From: Prevotella bivia DSM 20514
GTDB lineage: Bacteria; Bacteroidota; Bacteroidia; Bacteroidales; Bacteroidaceae
Assembly (NCBI RefSeq): GCF_000262545.1
Contig: NZ_JH660659.1
Coordinates: forward strand, 67,240 to 131,239
Reading direction: 5' to 3'
Length of the DNA: 64,000 nucleotides
Below, piece by piece: positions 8,158-16,385 of the stretch (position 1 is its first letter; the number at the start of each line of letters is the position of its first letter). A program made the position numbers and the translations under genes. The notes under the pieces were generated by a model. That model worked only from the letters and a program-made list of their open reading frames with translations. It searched no databases and was not told the DNA's origin.

Positions 8158-8883
8158 TTATATTCTATGGTAAACTTCATCAAATGGGAGGCGGAAACGA
8201 TCACCATGCACACCATCTGGTACTCGAATACCACAAGTTATAATCATATTAATTTCACAGTTGTAAGGTAGTGAAAGTGCTTTCTTTACCAATTTGCTAT
8301 CAAAGCCTTCAAGTGGACACGTATCGTATCCAGCTTCAGCCATACCGAGCATAAAGGTTTGTACGGCAAGTGCGCAACTTTTATGTGTAACAACTCGCAT
8401 ATCTTGTTCGGAAACTTGTCGAATAATAGGTCGAAACATACCAATTACTTGTGCGAGTAGCTTTCTGAATGCTCCTATACCCCCGAAGCATCTGCTATAT
8501 ACAAAAGGCATTAGTTTGCCATAATATTGGTATACCACTTTAGACCGTCTTTCGTGGGTTTCAGCAGGGCTATTGCGCTTGATATTTCCTAGTTCAAAAT
8601 CTAAATTTGCTTTAGCATGTTCTTTATATTTGTCTTGACGTGTTACGAACACTACAATTTCTTGTGCTGTTCGTGCTGTCTTTTGTCCAAGCAAAGCTAT
8701 AGTAAGTTTGTCTTTTACGGCTTGATCTGTAATGTGATAACATTCCCATAGCTGCATATTTGAGCTAGTAGGGGCTAGTGTTGCCATTCTTAGACATTCC
8801 TTCACGCGCTCAGTGTCTAGTGGCTTGTTTTCATCAAAATGACGAATAGCTCGACGGTGTTCTAATATCTCGTTTAAACTCAT
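8158..8883 (-). CDS. Nitroreductase-family FMN oxidoreductase
   Basis: A 241-residue nitroreductase-fold protein. The N-terminal signature RRAIRHFDENKPLDTERVKECLRMA with LAPTSSNMQLWECYHI is the FMN-binding start of the family, and AEAGYDTCPLEGFD with INMIITCGIRVPDG is the usual C-terminal part. Such enzymes use NAD(P)H and FMN to reduce nitro, quinone or flavin substrates; the substrate cannot be told. It is a single leftward gene. A GTGTT-CT-AACAC palindrome (8926-8937), about 40 bases upstream of the start, could be an operator for a redox or other regulator, which is inference. Confidence 0.85.
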   Translation of the reverse strand: MSLNEILEHRRAIRHFDENKPLDTERVKECLRMATLAPTSSNMQLWECYHITDQAVKDKLTIALLGQKTARTAQEIVVFVTRQDKYKEHAKANLDFELGNIKRNSPAETHERRSKVVYQYYGKLMPFVYSRCFGGIGAFRKLLAQVIGMFRPIIRQVSEQDMRVVTHKSCALAVQTFMLGMAEAGYDTCPLEGFDSKLVKKALSLPYNCEINMIITCGIRVPDGVHGDRFRLPFDEVYHRI

Positions 8884-8925
8884 TCTTTATTATCCTTTCT
8901 TTTTTGTTCTATAATATACAATAAT

Positions 8926-8937
8926 GTGTTCTAACAC
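8926..8937. promoter_or_regulatory. Possible operator upstream of the nitroreductase gene
   Basis: GTGTTCTAACAC has 5-bp arms around a 2-base centre and lies in the likely promoter region of the leftward gene. No regulator is known for it. Confidence 0.3.
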
Positions 8938-9044
8938 TATTATTTTTCTACTCTACAAAAATACGACATTCTTTTTATAAAGATAAGTTTTGCAAGATGT
9001 AATTTTAAGAAACTGTTTCTATAGTTCTTTATCAAATGAACGTA

Positions 9045-9566
9045 TTAGTACACAATAATAATGGCTTTCCCTACAACTTCAGCATCTTCTGTTAGGAAGG
9101 CACTACTATATTTTGCTATATGCTCACCATTAATTTTAATATCTTCAAAAGCAAAAGCAATACAACTTTTTTTCGATTTTATATGGTGATAATTATTTAT
9201 TATTTTAACACTTGCATTTACTTCGGGCTTAAATATAACATTAAAATCTATAGCTCCGACACTATTTAATGATGTTATTTTATCAGAACCATCAAAAGTA
9301 AAAGGTTCTGTAGAGGTTAGCCTCACCTTACCAGTTGGAGTTATGAGGGTTATACTCCCTTCTAAAGGAAGTATGATACGTTTGTAACCATCAAAGTTAG
9401 AAAAAGTACTTTCTGGACTTTCTATAACAGCCGATGATATTCTTATATCAAAATCTCTATTATCTAATAAGCTATTAGCAGGAAGTATCATTATTTCTCG
9501 TGTAACTCCACCTCCCCATATATTGACTTTGTAATCAGATAAGTTTAAAATTTTCATTTTCCTCAC
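9045..9566 (-). CDS. HutD/Ves-family protein
   Basis: A 173-residue cupin-like protein of the HutD family. The signature strings are NIWGGGVTREIMILP (family W-x-G-G-x-T-R-E), RISSAVIESPESTFSNFDGYKRIILPLEG and the later PFTFDGSD. HutD proteins are found with histidine-utilisation genes in other bacteria and their molecular role is unclear; Ves in E. coli is cold- and stress-linked. No hut gene is present here. The start could also be the in-frame ATG three codons downstream (MKILNLSDY). Confidence 0.75.
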   Translation of the reverse strand: MRKMKILNLSDYKVNIWGGGVTREIMILPANSLLDNRDFDIRISSAVIESPESTFSNFDGYKRIILPLEGSITLITPTGKVRLTSTEPFTFDGSDKITSLNSVGAIDFNVIFKPEVNASVKIINNYHHIKSKKSCIAFAFEDIKINGEHIAKYSSAFLTEDAEVVGKAIIIVY

Positions 9567-9673
9567 TTTTATAATTATATCTAAGTTAAGATCTATCTAT
9601 GCAAATTTAATAAAAAAAGATGAGTTTATTTGTGATCGCTACAAGTTTAGATTTTTGTAGCAATATGATCGTA

Positions 9674-9723
9674 ACGAAAAAGAGACTAGCTTGTGTGTTA
9701 TACAAAACTAGTCTCTTTTTCGT
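9674..9723. terminator. Bidirectional terminator between the GPx and HutD genes
   Basis: ACGAAAAAGAGACTAG (9674-9689) is perfectly complementary to 9708-9723, giving a 16-bp stem whose A/T ends supply the T-run on either strand. It follows the leftward glutathione peroxidase gene. Confidence 0.85.
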
Positions 9724-9735
9724 ATATTGTGCGTT

Positions 9736-10290
9736 TTATTGCTGTAGTAATGTCTCTATTTGAGTAGCAATATTTTCAATTTTCTCTGTTGGTTCGAAAC
9801 GAGCAACAACTTGTCCTTTTTTATTTATCAAGAATTTAGTAAAATTCCATTTAATATCAGTATTCTCTTTGTAATTAGGATCTGCCTTTGATAGCATTTC
9901 GTCAAGAATAGGGTAGAGTGGGTGAGTTTCGTCCCAACCTGCAAAACCTTTTTGTTCTTTTAGGAATGTAAATAATGGCTCTGCATCTTCGCCATTTACT
10001 TTTATCTTTTTAAAGCGAGAAAACTCTGTGCCATAGGTAAGCTTACAGAATTGGTGAATACTTTCATCTGTACCAGGAGCTTGATTACCAAACTGGTTAC
10101 AAGGGAAATCAAGAATTTCAAAGCCTTGTGTATGATACTTCTCATACAAAGCCTCAAGCTCTTCGTAAGTAGGTGTAAAACCACATTTTGTTGCTGTGTT
10201 AACAATTAAAACTACTTCATTTGCATATTCCTTCAAAGAAACGCTTTTACCTTTTCTGTCTTTTACAGAAAACTCATAAATTGTTCTCAT
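9736..10290 (-). CDS. Glutathione-peroxidase-family thiol peroxidase
   Basis: A 184-residue peroxidase of the GPx family that reduces hydroperoxides, most likely using thioredoxin as in other bacterial cysteine GPx enzymes. The peroxidatic cysteine is Cys36 in NTATKCGFTPTY. The partner Gln is in FPCNQFGNQAPG, and the Trp-Asn pair in IKWNFTKFLI completes the catalytic tetrad. There is no signal peptide, so it is cytoplasmic. It is monocistronic, with its own terminator at 9674-9723. Confidence 0.93.
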   Translation of the reverse strand: MRTIYEFSVKDRKGKSVSLKEYANEVVLIVNTATKCGFTPTYEELEALYEKYHTQGFEILDFPCNQFGNQAPGTDESIHQFCKLTYGTEFSRFKKIKVNGEDAEPLFTFLKEQKGFAGWDETHPLYPILDEMLSKADPNYKENTDIKWNFTKFLINKKGQVVARFEPTEKIENIATQIETLLQQ

Positions 10291-10415
10291 CGTTCTTGGT
10301 TTATATATCTCTTTTTATTTTTTGATATTCTTATTGGATACAAATGTACAAAGAAAAATTCAAGGAAAGATGCAAAGAGTCGTATTTAAATAAGATATAA
10401 TTATTTTCTTTTTTG

Positions 10416-10423
10416 TACTTTTG
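10416..10423 (+). promoter_or_regulatory. -7 box upstream of the helicase gene
   Basis: TACTTTTG fits TAnnTTTG, 33 bases before the start codon. Confidence 0.5.
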
Positions 10424-10456
10424 TGAAATATACATCCTACAAATATACTAAACTCA

Positions 10457-13144
10457 ATGATGCTGATGAATAACAATTTGGATAAAAGCCAATTGCCTGT
10501 AGTGGAAGCTAATAAGGGTTACCATTTAGTTTTAGCACCCCCTGGTTGTGGGAAAACGCATATTCTAGCGGAGCGAATTAAGAATGCTAGAGCAGAAGGT
10601 GTAGCTTTTAAAGATATGCTTTGTCTTACTTTTACTAATCGGGCTGCACGAGAAATGGAATCACGTATTGAAAGTTTATTACACGAGGATGACATATCAG
10701 AGTTACAAATAGGAAATGTACACCATTTTTGTTCTAAGTTTTTGTTTGAAGAGAACAAGGTTCCTGCAGATGCTTCTATCATAGATGATGAAGAAGCTGT
10801 GAGTATTATAGCTGATTATAGAAATGAAGATGATGAGAGAGTAATCGGTGATTATCAGCGATATAAAGGGTATCAACAAATAATATTCTTTTCTCATTTA
10901 ATATATCAACTCAAACACAAACATCCTTGGGAGATATTTCTACATCCAGAATGTTTATCTAGGGAAGACCGAGAGGTTGTAAAATATATTTGTAACGCAC
11001 AACGCATAGAGTATAATGCGGACGCTATTATTCATATATATGAACATGCAGAGGTTTACATGGATGATGTAAACAACTTTGGCGTCGATCATACCCTTGC
11101 GTCTAAAATGCTAGCTTTACTCCATAAAATGTATTTTGCTTCTTGCTATGAACGGTACAAAACAGAAAACCATTTGCTTGATTTTGAAGATCTATTACTC
11201 TTTACCTACGATGTTTACAAGAAAGATAAAGATAGTAAGCATTATAAGTGGATACAAGTAGATGAAGTTCAGGATTTGAACGGAATGCAGCTAGCTATTA
11301 TTGACTTACTGACCGACAAGGATAATCCAGTGGTAATGTTTTTAGGCGATGAACAGCAAGCTATATTTTCCTTTATGGGTGCAAAAACAGATACGCTTAA
11401 TCTGCTAAAACTGCGTTGCAAAGATAATATTCATCATCTAATAAAAAACCATCGTTCGCCAAAATATCTGCTAGATATTTTTAATACTTATGCGGAGAAG
11501 AAGCTTAAAATAGATAAAGATTTATTACCGATTACAGACAATGATATAGAGGCTGACGAAGATAGTTTAAAACTACTTTATAGCAATACTATCGAAGATG
11601 AAATAATCAATATAGTAGCACAAGCAAAGGAACTACATCGGAAGAATAAAGAAGAAACTACTGCTATTATTGTCAACTCGAATGCTGATGCCGATAAAAT
11701 TAGTAAAGCTATGTCAAAAATACATCTCACCCATTTCAAAGTATCGGGCAAGGATTTATTTGATACGCCTGCTATGAAATTACTTTTATCGCATCTTAGT
11801 ATTTTATCTAATGAACATAATTTCATAGCATGGACTAGATTAATGAAAGGAGTTAACGCTTTAGATACAAATGCTTTATCAAGAAGGTTTAATAGGAAAC
11901 TTAAACAGTTATCCATATCACCAACCGACCTATTAGCGTATAAAGAAAATACTTACGTAAATGATTTTCTCAATGCTTTTCATCAGCAGGAGATTGTTGT
12001 TTTTGATACAGAAACAACGGGCTTAGATGTGTTTACAGATGACATAATAGAGATTTCTGCTATAAAGATAAAGGAAGGTAAGATAGTAGGAGAGCCACTT
12101 GATCTTTATATCTATACAGATAAACCTATTTTGCAAAAGTTAGGAACAAAAGAAAATCCATTATATGAGATTTATCATAAGAAGCTAGCTAGTGGGGAAT
12201 TACTTAAGGCTAATGATGCGTTAAATAAATTCATAGAGTTTGTGGACAATAGTACGCTTATTGGGCATAATATTAATTACGATTACCATATACTAGATAA
12301 TTGTTTAAAACGCTATGCAAATGACTGTATGGATAACCATTCATATAAATATTTTGACTCCCTAAAACTTATTCGGTTACTTGAACCTTCTCTTCGTTCA
12401 TATAAATTAGAGTATTTATTGGAAAGGTTTCAGTTGGAAGGCATCAATAGTCATCAATCTATTGACGATGTTAAAGCAACTATCAGTTTGATAAATTATT
12501 GTGCAGATAAAGCCCAACTTGTCGTAGAAAAGCAGATGGACTTTTTAAATCATAAACAGGTTTTTAAAGTGGCTAATAAGTTAAGGGCTTATTATGGAGA
12601 GATTTACAAAGAGGCTAAAGCAAGTTTATATGAAATATATAGTACGGCTGAACCTATTCTTATTACCTCCTTGGTAAAAGCGCATAATGCTTTTGTTGCT
12701 GATAAAACAATAGATACAGTGAAGCGTTTAGATTATGTTTTGCGTTATATTAAATTGGATCTAATAGGTGAAGATATAGGTCATAATGCCCTTGTTGATC
12801 AGCTCTCTCATTTTATGATGGATATTAATACTATGAAAGAAAGCGATTTTTGCAATAGTAAGAGCATTAAAGAACGCATTTACGTTACTACTATTCATAA
12901 GGCTAAAGGTTTGGAATTTGATAATATTATTGTTTTTGATGCCGTTAATGGTCGTTATCCTAATGCTTATAATAAGAATTCAAAGGAAAATGAAGAAGAT
13001 GCCCGTAAGTTTTATGTGGCATTATCACGTGCAAAAAAACGTGTTCTAATAGCCTATGCCTTATCACAAGTGGATAGGTATGGAAACATACATAACAGAG
13101 AAATTACTCCTTTTATGAACGATATTCTGAAATATTTTAATTAG
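10457..13144 (+). CDS. UvrD/PcrA-type SF1 helicase with an internal DnaQ-like 3'-5' exonuclease domain
   Basis: An 895-residue fusion. Helicase motifs: Walker A APPGCGKTH (28-36), motif Ia LTFTNRAAREM, Walker B VDEVQDLNGMQ (~268), motif III GDEQQAIFSFMGA, motif IV NHRSP, and near the C-terminus TTIHKAKGLEFDNIIVFDA (~811) and FYVALSRAKKRVL. Between about 512 and 690 lies a DEDDh exonuclease: FDTETTG, then LIGHNINYDYHIL, then SHQSIDDVKAT, so all five catalytic positions appear present. The helicase would unwind and the exonuclease trim 3' ends; a repair or replication-restart role is inference. It overlaps the start region of the GNAT gene. The first ATG could equally be the second or fourth codon. 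Confidence 0.88.
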   Translation: MMLMNNNLDKSQLPVVEANKGYHLVLAPPGCGKTHILAERIKNARAEGVAFKDMLCLTFTNRAAREMESRIESLLHEDDISELQIGNVHHFCSKFLFEENKVPADASIIDDEEAVSIIADYRNEDDERVIGDYQRYKGYQQIIFFSHLIYQLKHKHPWEIFLHPECLSREDREVVKYICNAQRIEYNADAIIHIYEHAEVYMDDVNNFGVDHTLASKMLALLHKMYFASCYERYKTENHLLDFEDLLLFTYDVYKKDKDSKHYKWIQVDEVQDLNGMQLAIIDLLTDKDNPVVMFLGDEQQAIFSFMGAKTDTLNLLKLRCKDNIHHLIKNHRSPKYLLDIFNTYAEKKLKIDKDLLPITDNDIEADEDSLKLLYSNTIEDEIINIVAQAKELHRKNKEETTAIIVNSNADADKISKAMSKIHLTHFKVSGKDLFDTPAMKLLLSHLSILSNEHNFIAWTRLMKGVNALDTNALSRRFNRKLKQLSISPTDLLAYKENTYVNDFLNAFHQQEIVVFDTETTGLDVFTDDIIEISAIKIKEGKIVGEPLDLYIYTDKPILQKLGTKENPLYEIYHKKLASGELLKANDALNKFIEFVDNSTLIGHNINYDYHILDNCLKRYANDCMDNHSYKYFDSLKLIRLLEPSLRSYKLEYLLERFQLEGINSHQSIDDVKATISLINYCADKAQLVVEKQMDFLNHKQVFKVANKLRAYYGEIYKEAKASLYEIYSTAEPILITSLVKAHNAFVADKTIDTVKRLDYVLRYIKLDLIGEDIGHNALVDQLSHFMMDINTMKESDFCNSKSIKERIYVTTIHKAKGLEFDNIIVFDAVNGRYPNAYNKNSKENEEDARKFYVALSRAKKRVLIAYALSQVDRYGNIHNREITPFMNDILKYFN

Positions 13145-13152
13145 TGGAAAGT

Positions 13153-13731
13153 ATGATAAAAATAGAATTAGCAAAAAAAGAACAAGCAACTATTATCGCA
13201 TCGCTTATAATGGAAGCTATGAACTATGACTGTTGTCAATGGTTTATAGGACTAGACAATACTTTAGATAGTTTCCATAAATTATTATCAAGACTTGTGG
13301 AGAGCGATAATTCACTTTACTCTTATCATAATACATTAGTTGCTGTAAATGAAGATGGCGATGTTGTAGGTATCTGTGTCTGCTATGATGGTGCAAAAGT
13401 AAAAGAACTAAGAAAATCGTTTGAAATTGAGATGCTACAAACTTATGAGAAGGACTATTCTCACTTACCATACGAAACGAAAGCTGGAGAATTTTATATA
13501 GACTCCCTTTGTGTTCATCAGGAGTGGAGAAAGAAGGGTATAGCCTCTCAATTACTTAATGTCGCAAAAGAAAAGGCAAATGGCTTACATCTTCCTGCTA
13601 GTTTGCTCGTTGATACTAGTAATTCTAAAGCTGAAGCACTATATATACGGTTAGGATTTAAGTATGATAGCAAAACAAAATGGGGAGGACACAGTATGAA
13701 ACGGTTAATATATGTAAACGGTGAGAAATAA
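13153..13731 (+). CDS. GNAT-family N-acetyltransferase
   Basis: A ~192-residue GNAT protein. The acetyl-CoA-binding motif A is seen in FYIDSLCVHQEWRKKGIASQ (R-x-x-G-I/A), followed by LLVDTSNSKAEALYIRLGFK. The substrate is unknown. The ATG at 13153 is preferred to the upstream GTG at 13144, which overlaps the stop of the helicase gene; either way the two genes are adjacent and probably cotranscribed. Confidence 0.8.
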   Translation: MIKIELAKKEQATIIASLIMEAMNYDCCQWFIGLDNTLDSFHKLLSRLVESDNSLYSYHNTLVAVNEDGDVVGICVCYDGAKVKELRKSFEIEMLQTYEKDYSHLPYETKAGEFYIDSLCVHQEWRKKGIASQLLNVAKEKANGLHLPASLLVDTSNSKAEALYIRLGFKYDSKTKWGGHSMKRLIYVNGEK

Positions 13732-13763
13732 AAGTTATAAAATAGAATTTTTATAAGCTTTTA

Positions 13764-13794
13764 CTTGCGTATTAAGAAATAATGCGTAACTTTG
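13764..13794 (+). promoter_or_regulatory. Promoter with no downstream gene
   Basis: CTTG at 13764-13767, a 19-bp spacer, then TAACTTTG at 13787-13794. The predicted start site is near 13801, and a terminator follows within 40 bases. No plus-strand gene lies downstream other than the IS element. Confidence 0.6.
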
Positions 13795-13800
13795 CACTGT

Positions 13801-13862
13801 GTTTTTCATAGTATTAGATTTAAGGTTAACAATGTTTGGAGTACAGCGGTACTCCTTTTTTT
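13801..13862 (+). ncRNA. Candidate ~60-nt small RNA (promoter followed at once by terminator)
   Basis: The predicted transcript begins about 7 bases after the -7 box and ends at a strong terminator hairpin. It contains no open frame of note. It could be a small RNA, or the leader of a gene lost when the IS1634-type element inserted ~90 bases downstream. Confidence 0.35.
13838..13862 (+). terminator. Intrinsic terminator
   Basis: GGAGTAC (13838-13844), loop AGCG, GTACTCC (13849-13855), then seven T residues. Confidence 0.9.
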
Positions 13863-13908
13863 ATGCCTATAATTTAAAGCTCTTCAATTTTTGAGTGGAT
13901 AAACAACA

Positions 13909-13953
13909 AAAAAGAACTATATATTTCTAAATAGGTTTATGGACTTTTTCCCA
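13909..13953 (+). repeat. Left copy of the 45-bp target duplication of IS copy 1
   Basis: This is identical to 15626-15670 over 45 bp and directly abuts the left inverted end of the insertion sequence. Confidence 0.93.
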
Positions 13954-14011
13954 CCTGACTTCGTCACTCAAAAAATACGTATTTTACAACTAATTGATAA
14001 ACAAAGTTTTG

Positions 14012-14019
14012 TATCTTTG
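14012..14019 (+). promoter_or_regulatory. -7 box of the IS1634-type transposase promoter, copy 1
   Basis: TATCTTTG, immediately followed by the GCGTCACC (14019-14026) / GGTGACGC (14035-14042) hairpin, which would form the very 5' end of the transposase mRNA. Confidence 0.6.
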
Positions 14020-14058
14020 CGTCACCTGTTTTTGGGTGACGCAAAAGGTTTTTTAACT

Positions 14059-15615
14059 ATGTTTGTCAGAAAGAAAAGACATCGTTCTGGCAATATTGGA
14101 GTTATTGTTGTCGAGAAAATTGGAGGTAAAATGAAGGAACTTTCCACAATTGGAGTAGCATATAATGAAGACGAGGTCGAAAATCTTGTGAATGAAGCAA
14201 AAGAATGGATTACCAGAGAGAATTTACGCCGACATCCCCAGCTTGATCTATTCAGCGAGGAACGTGAGGCCTGCGACTGCGAGCGTGAAGAGGTTCGCCG
14301 TGTTCTGTCCAATGTCAGCAATATCCTTCTCAACGGATGCGACTTGATATTGGACCGCACTTTTGACAGGATTGGCTTCAACCGTATTGACGACGAAGTG
14401 TTCCGCAAGCTCGTGAAAGCCCGCCTGGCATATCCGACGAGCAAGGCTGCCACGGTTGAATACCTGAAAAACCATTTTGACGAAGATGTGGATCTCTCAA
14501 AAATCTATCGCTATCTTGACAAGCTTAGCGACCATCAGCACGAAATTGTACAGGATATAAGTGTGCACCATACCGCTAAACTGTTTGGTGGCAATATCGG
14601 CGTGTTATTCTATGATGTCACCACACTTTACTTTGAAGCAGATTATGAGGATGAATTACGAAAGACAGGTTTCTCGAAAGAGGGACGTCACAGTAATCCT
14701 CAAATCATACTTGGACTGCTTGTCAGCCTTGGTGGCTATCCGCTTGCCTATTGCATCCATGAAGGCAACAAATATGAGGGTCATACGATGCTGCCGACGA
14801 TAAATGAGTTTGTAAGCAAATACGGATTGGAAAACTTCGTTGTGGTGGCAGATTCCGGTCTGATGAACAATGCCAACATAGCGGAACTTGAATCGCATGG
14901 CTACAAGTATATAATAGGTGCGAAGATAAAGAATGAAAGTCAGGAGGTCAAGAACTGGATACTGGAACAGTCCAAGCGCGACTGCCAGATGGTTGAATAT
15001 GACAAAGGAGGCGGACGGCGTCTCTTGGTCGGCTATACTGATGATCGTGCAAAGAAAGATGCCTATAACCGCGAAAAAGGTATACGCAGGTTAGAAAAAG
15101 CTTACAAGCATGGTGTGCTCACTAAAGGCAACATCAACAAAAGAGGCTACAATAAGTTTTTATCCATAGATGGTGAAGTGAAAGTCGCTATCAACTATGA
15201 CCGTGTTGCCGACGACTCCAAATGGGACGGCCTAAAAGGATATATCACCAATACGGATATGCCGATACAGAATGTATACACGGCATATCACAACCTTTGG
15301 CATGTAGAAAGGGCTTTCCGTATAGCAAAATCAAAGATAGAGATACGTCCCATGTTCCATTTTACACGCAAACGAATCGAGGCCCATATATGTATCTGTT
15401 TCGTGGCTTTGAAAGTATACAAGGAATTGGAGCGTATGCTGAAGGCCTCAGAGATTAAGATGAGCGTAGACAAGGTGCTTGCATTGGCAAAGACAATCAC
15501 AACGATACAAATCAAGCTACCTCTGAACAAGGAGGTTTATACACAAACAATGCTGATGACAAGGCATCAGAAAATAGCTAAACTATTTGATGAGGATTTT
15601 TGGGTGACGCAATGA
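14059..15615 (+). CDS. IS1634-family DDE transposase, copy 1
   Basis: A 518-residue transposase of the IS4 superfamily. The first catalytic Asp lies in LFYDVTTLYFEA, the second in VVVADSGLMNNANIA, and the Glu in NLWHVERAFRIAKSKIEIR, a match to the Y-x2-R-x3-E-x6-K type signature. The start is placed at the ATG at 14059. The longer frame opens outside the element, in the target duplication, and crosses the element's own promoter. By eye the protein differs from copy 2 at seven positions, so the two copies are not a very recent duplication. The higher GC content than the neighbouring genes suggests an acquired element. Confidence 0.92.
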   Translation: MFVRKKRHRSGNIGVIVVEKIGGKMKELSTIGVAYNEDEVENLVNEAKEWITRENLRRHPQLDLFSEEREACDCEREEVRRVLSNVSNILLNGCDLILDRTFDRIGFNRIDDEVFRKLVKARLAYPTSKAATVEYLKNHFDEDVDLSKIYRYLDKLSDHQHEIVQDISVHHTAKLFGGNIGVLFYDVTTLYFEADYEDELRKTGFSKEGRHSNPQIILGLLVSLGGYPLAYCIHEGNKYEGHTMLPTINEFVSKYGLENFVVVADSGLMNNANIAELESHGYKYIIGAKIKNESQEVKNWILEQSKRDCQMVEYDKGGGRRLLVGYTDDRAKKDAYNREKGIRRLEKAYKHGVLTKGNINKRGYNKFLSIDGEVKVAINYDRVADDSKWDGLKGYITNTDMPIQNVYTAYHNLWHVERAFRIAKSKIEIRPMFHFTRKRIEAHICICFVALKVYKELERMLKASEIKMSVDKVLALAKTITTIQIKLPLNKEVYTQTMLMTRHQKIAKLFDEDFWVTQ

Positions 15616-15625
15616 CGAAGTCAGG

Positions 15626-15670
15626 AAAAAGAACTATATATTTCTAAATAGGTTTATGGACTTTTTCCCA
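15626..15670 (+). repeat. Right copy of the 45-bp target duplication of IS copy 1
   Basis: This is identical to 13909-13953. Confidence 0.93.
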
Positions 15671-15739
15671 CATAAAAATCTATAGTGTTAAGGCATTTCA
15701 AGTTTATGATAGTTTACTCTAGCTAAAATTTATAGATAA

Positions 15740-16192
15740 TTATAACTCTGGCTGATCTATACCTAGCGTCTTAAAAAACGCATCTAAATCTTTACTCAAT
15801 CCTTGCATCAAATCACCACCAATAATAGCGATGTCATCATCAACGAGATAAAGTTCTGCAATATGATTGCCCTCATCATCCTCCAAAACAAAACTAAAAG
15901 GCATCATAATATTCATACTTTCAATAGTGGAACTTAGCTGTATAAGGACGGCTTGTAAGTGAGGAATAATATTCTTAAAGAATTGGTCATCATCTGTCTC
16001 TATCCATTTGTCTACAATGCAACGTGTAATCTCTTCGTCGTTATCGTCAAAAGCAAAAAGATCGCCTGTATCTTGAGACACACGTAAGTGGATGTCTGTT
16101 ACAACTGGATCGTCGGTGGGATGCGAAAACTTTAGTGCCACTTTTTTAATGAAGCGTTCTAGTTGTTGCTGCGTTTGTTCTGTTAGTTTCAT
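15740..16192 (-). CDS. Conserved acidic protein of unknown function
   Basis: 150 residues that I do not recognise. It is rich in Asp and Glu with repeated short acidic stretches (FAFDDNDEEITR, IETDDDQFF, LEDDEGNHIAEL, YLVDDDIAII). The first 25 residues are predicted helical, and there is no signal peptide or membrane segment, so it is probably soluble and cytoplasmic. It stands alone, leftward, between the IS copy and galE, which is divergent. Confidence 0.65.
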   Translation of the reverse strand: MKLTEQTQQQLERFIKKVALKFSHPTDDPVVTDIHLRVSQDTGDLFAFDDNDEEITRCIVDKWIETDDDQFFKNIIPHLQAVLIQLSSTIESMNIMMPFSFVLEDDEGNHIAELYLVDDDIAIIGGDLMQGLSKDLDAFFKTLGIDQPEL

Positions 16193-16316
16193 AAGGCAAT
16201 ATTACATTTTAAGTTGGAAGTTGGACAAATGTACAAAAGTTTTTTATGAAAAAGTTTTTTTTATGGTATAATTTAGAAATTAAGTCATTTTTCTGAACCT
16301 GCTTAAAAAGAATTAG

Positions 16317-16324
16317 TATCTTTG
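16317..16324 (+). promoter_or_regulatory. -7 box upstream of galE
   Basis: TATCTTTG, 61 bases before the galE ATG. The -33 region is weak. Confidence 0.6.
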
Positions 16325-16385
16325 TGCATCGTTATATGTAAATACTAAACGTGGAATATAAATAAAATATCACAATTAAATAAGT

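Larger units (their letters stand above)
13954..15625 (+). mobile_element. IS1634-family insertion sequence, copy 1 (1,672 bp)
   Basis: The ends are CCTGACTTCGTCA on the left and its exact reverse complement on the right. The element is flanked by a 45-bp direct repeat (13909-13953 and 15626-15670). The second copy at 43306-44977 has the same length and ends. Long, variable target duplications are a documented trait of IS1634 itself. Subterminal copies of TTTTTGGGTGACGCAA lie at 14029-14044 and 15597-15612. Confidence 0.93.

Noticed and set aside
14022..14898. Several open frames antisense to, or out of frame with, the IS1634-type transposase (also in copy 2)
   Set aside because: They recur in both copies only because the sequence is duplicated, and they match no known protein; the GC-rich third positions of the transposase explain the long antisense frames.
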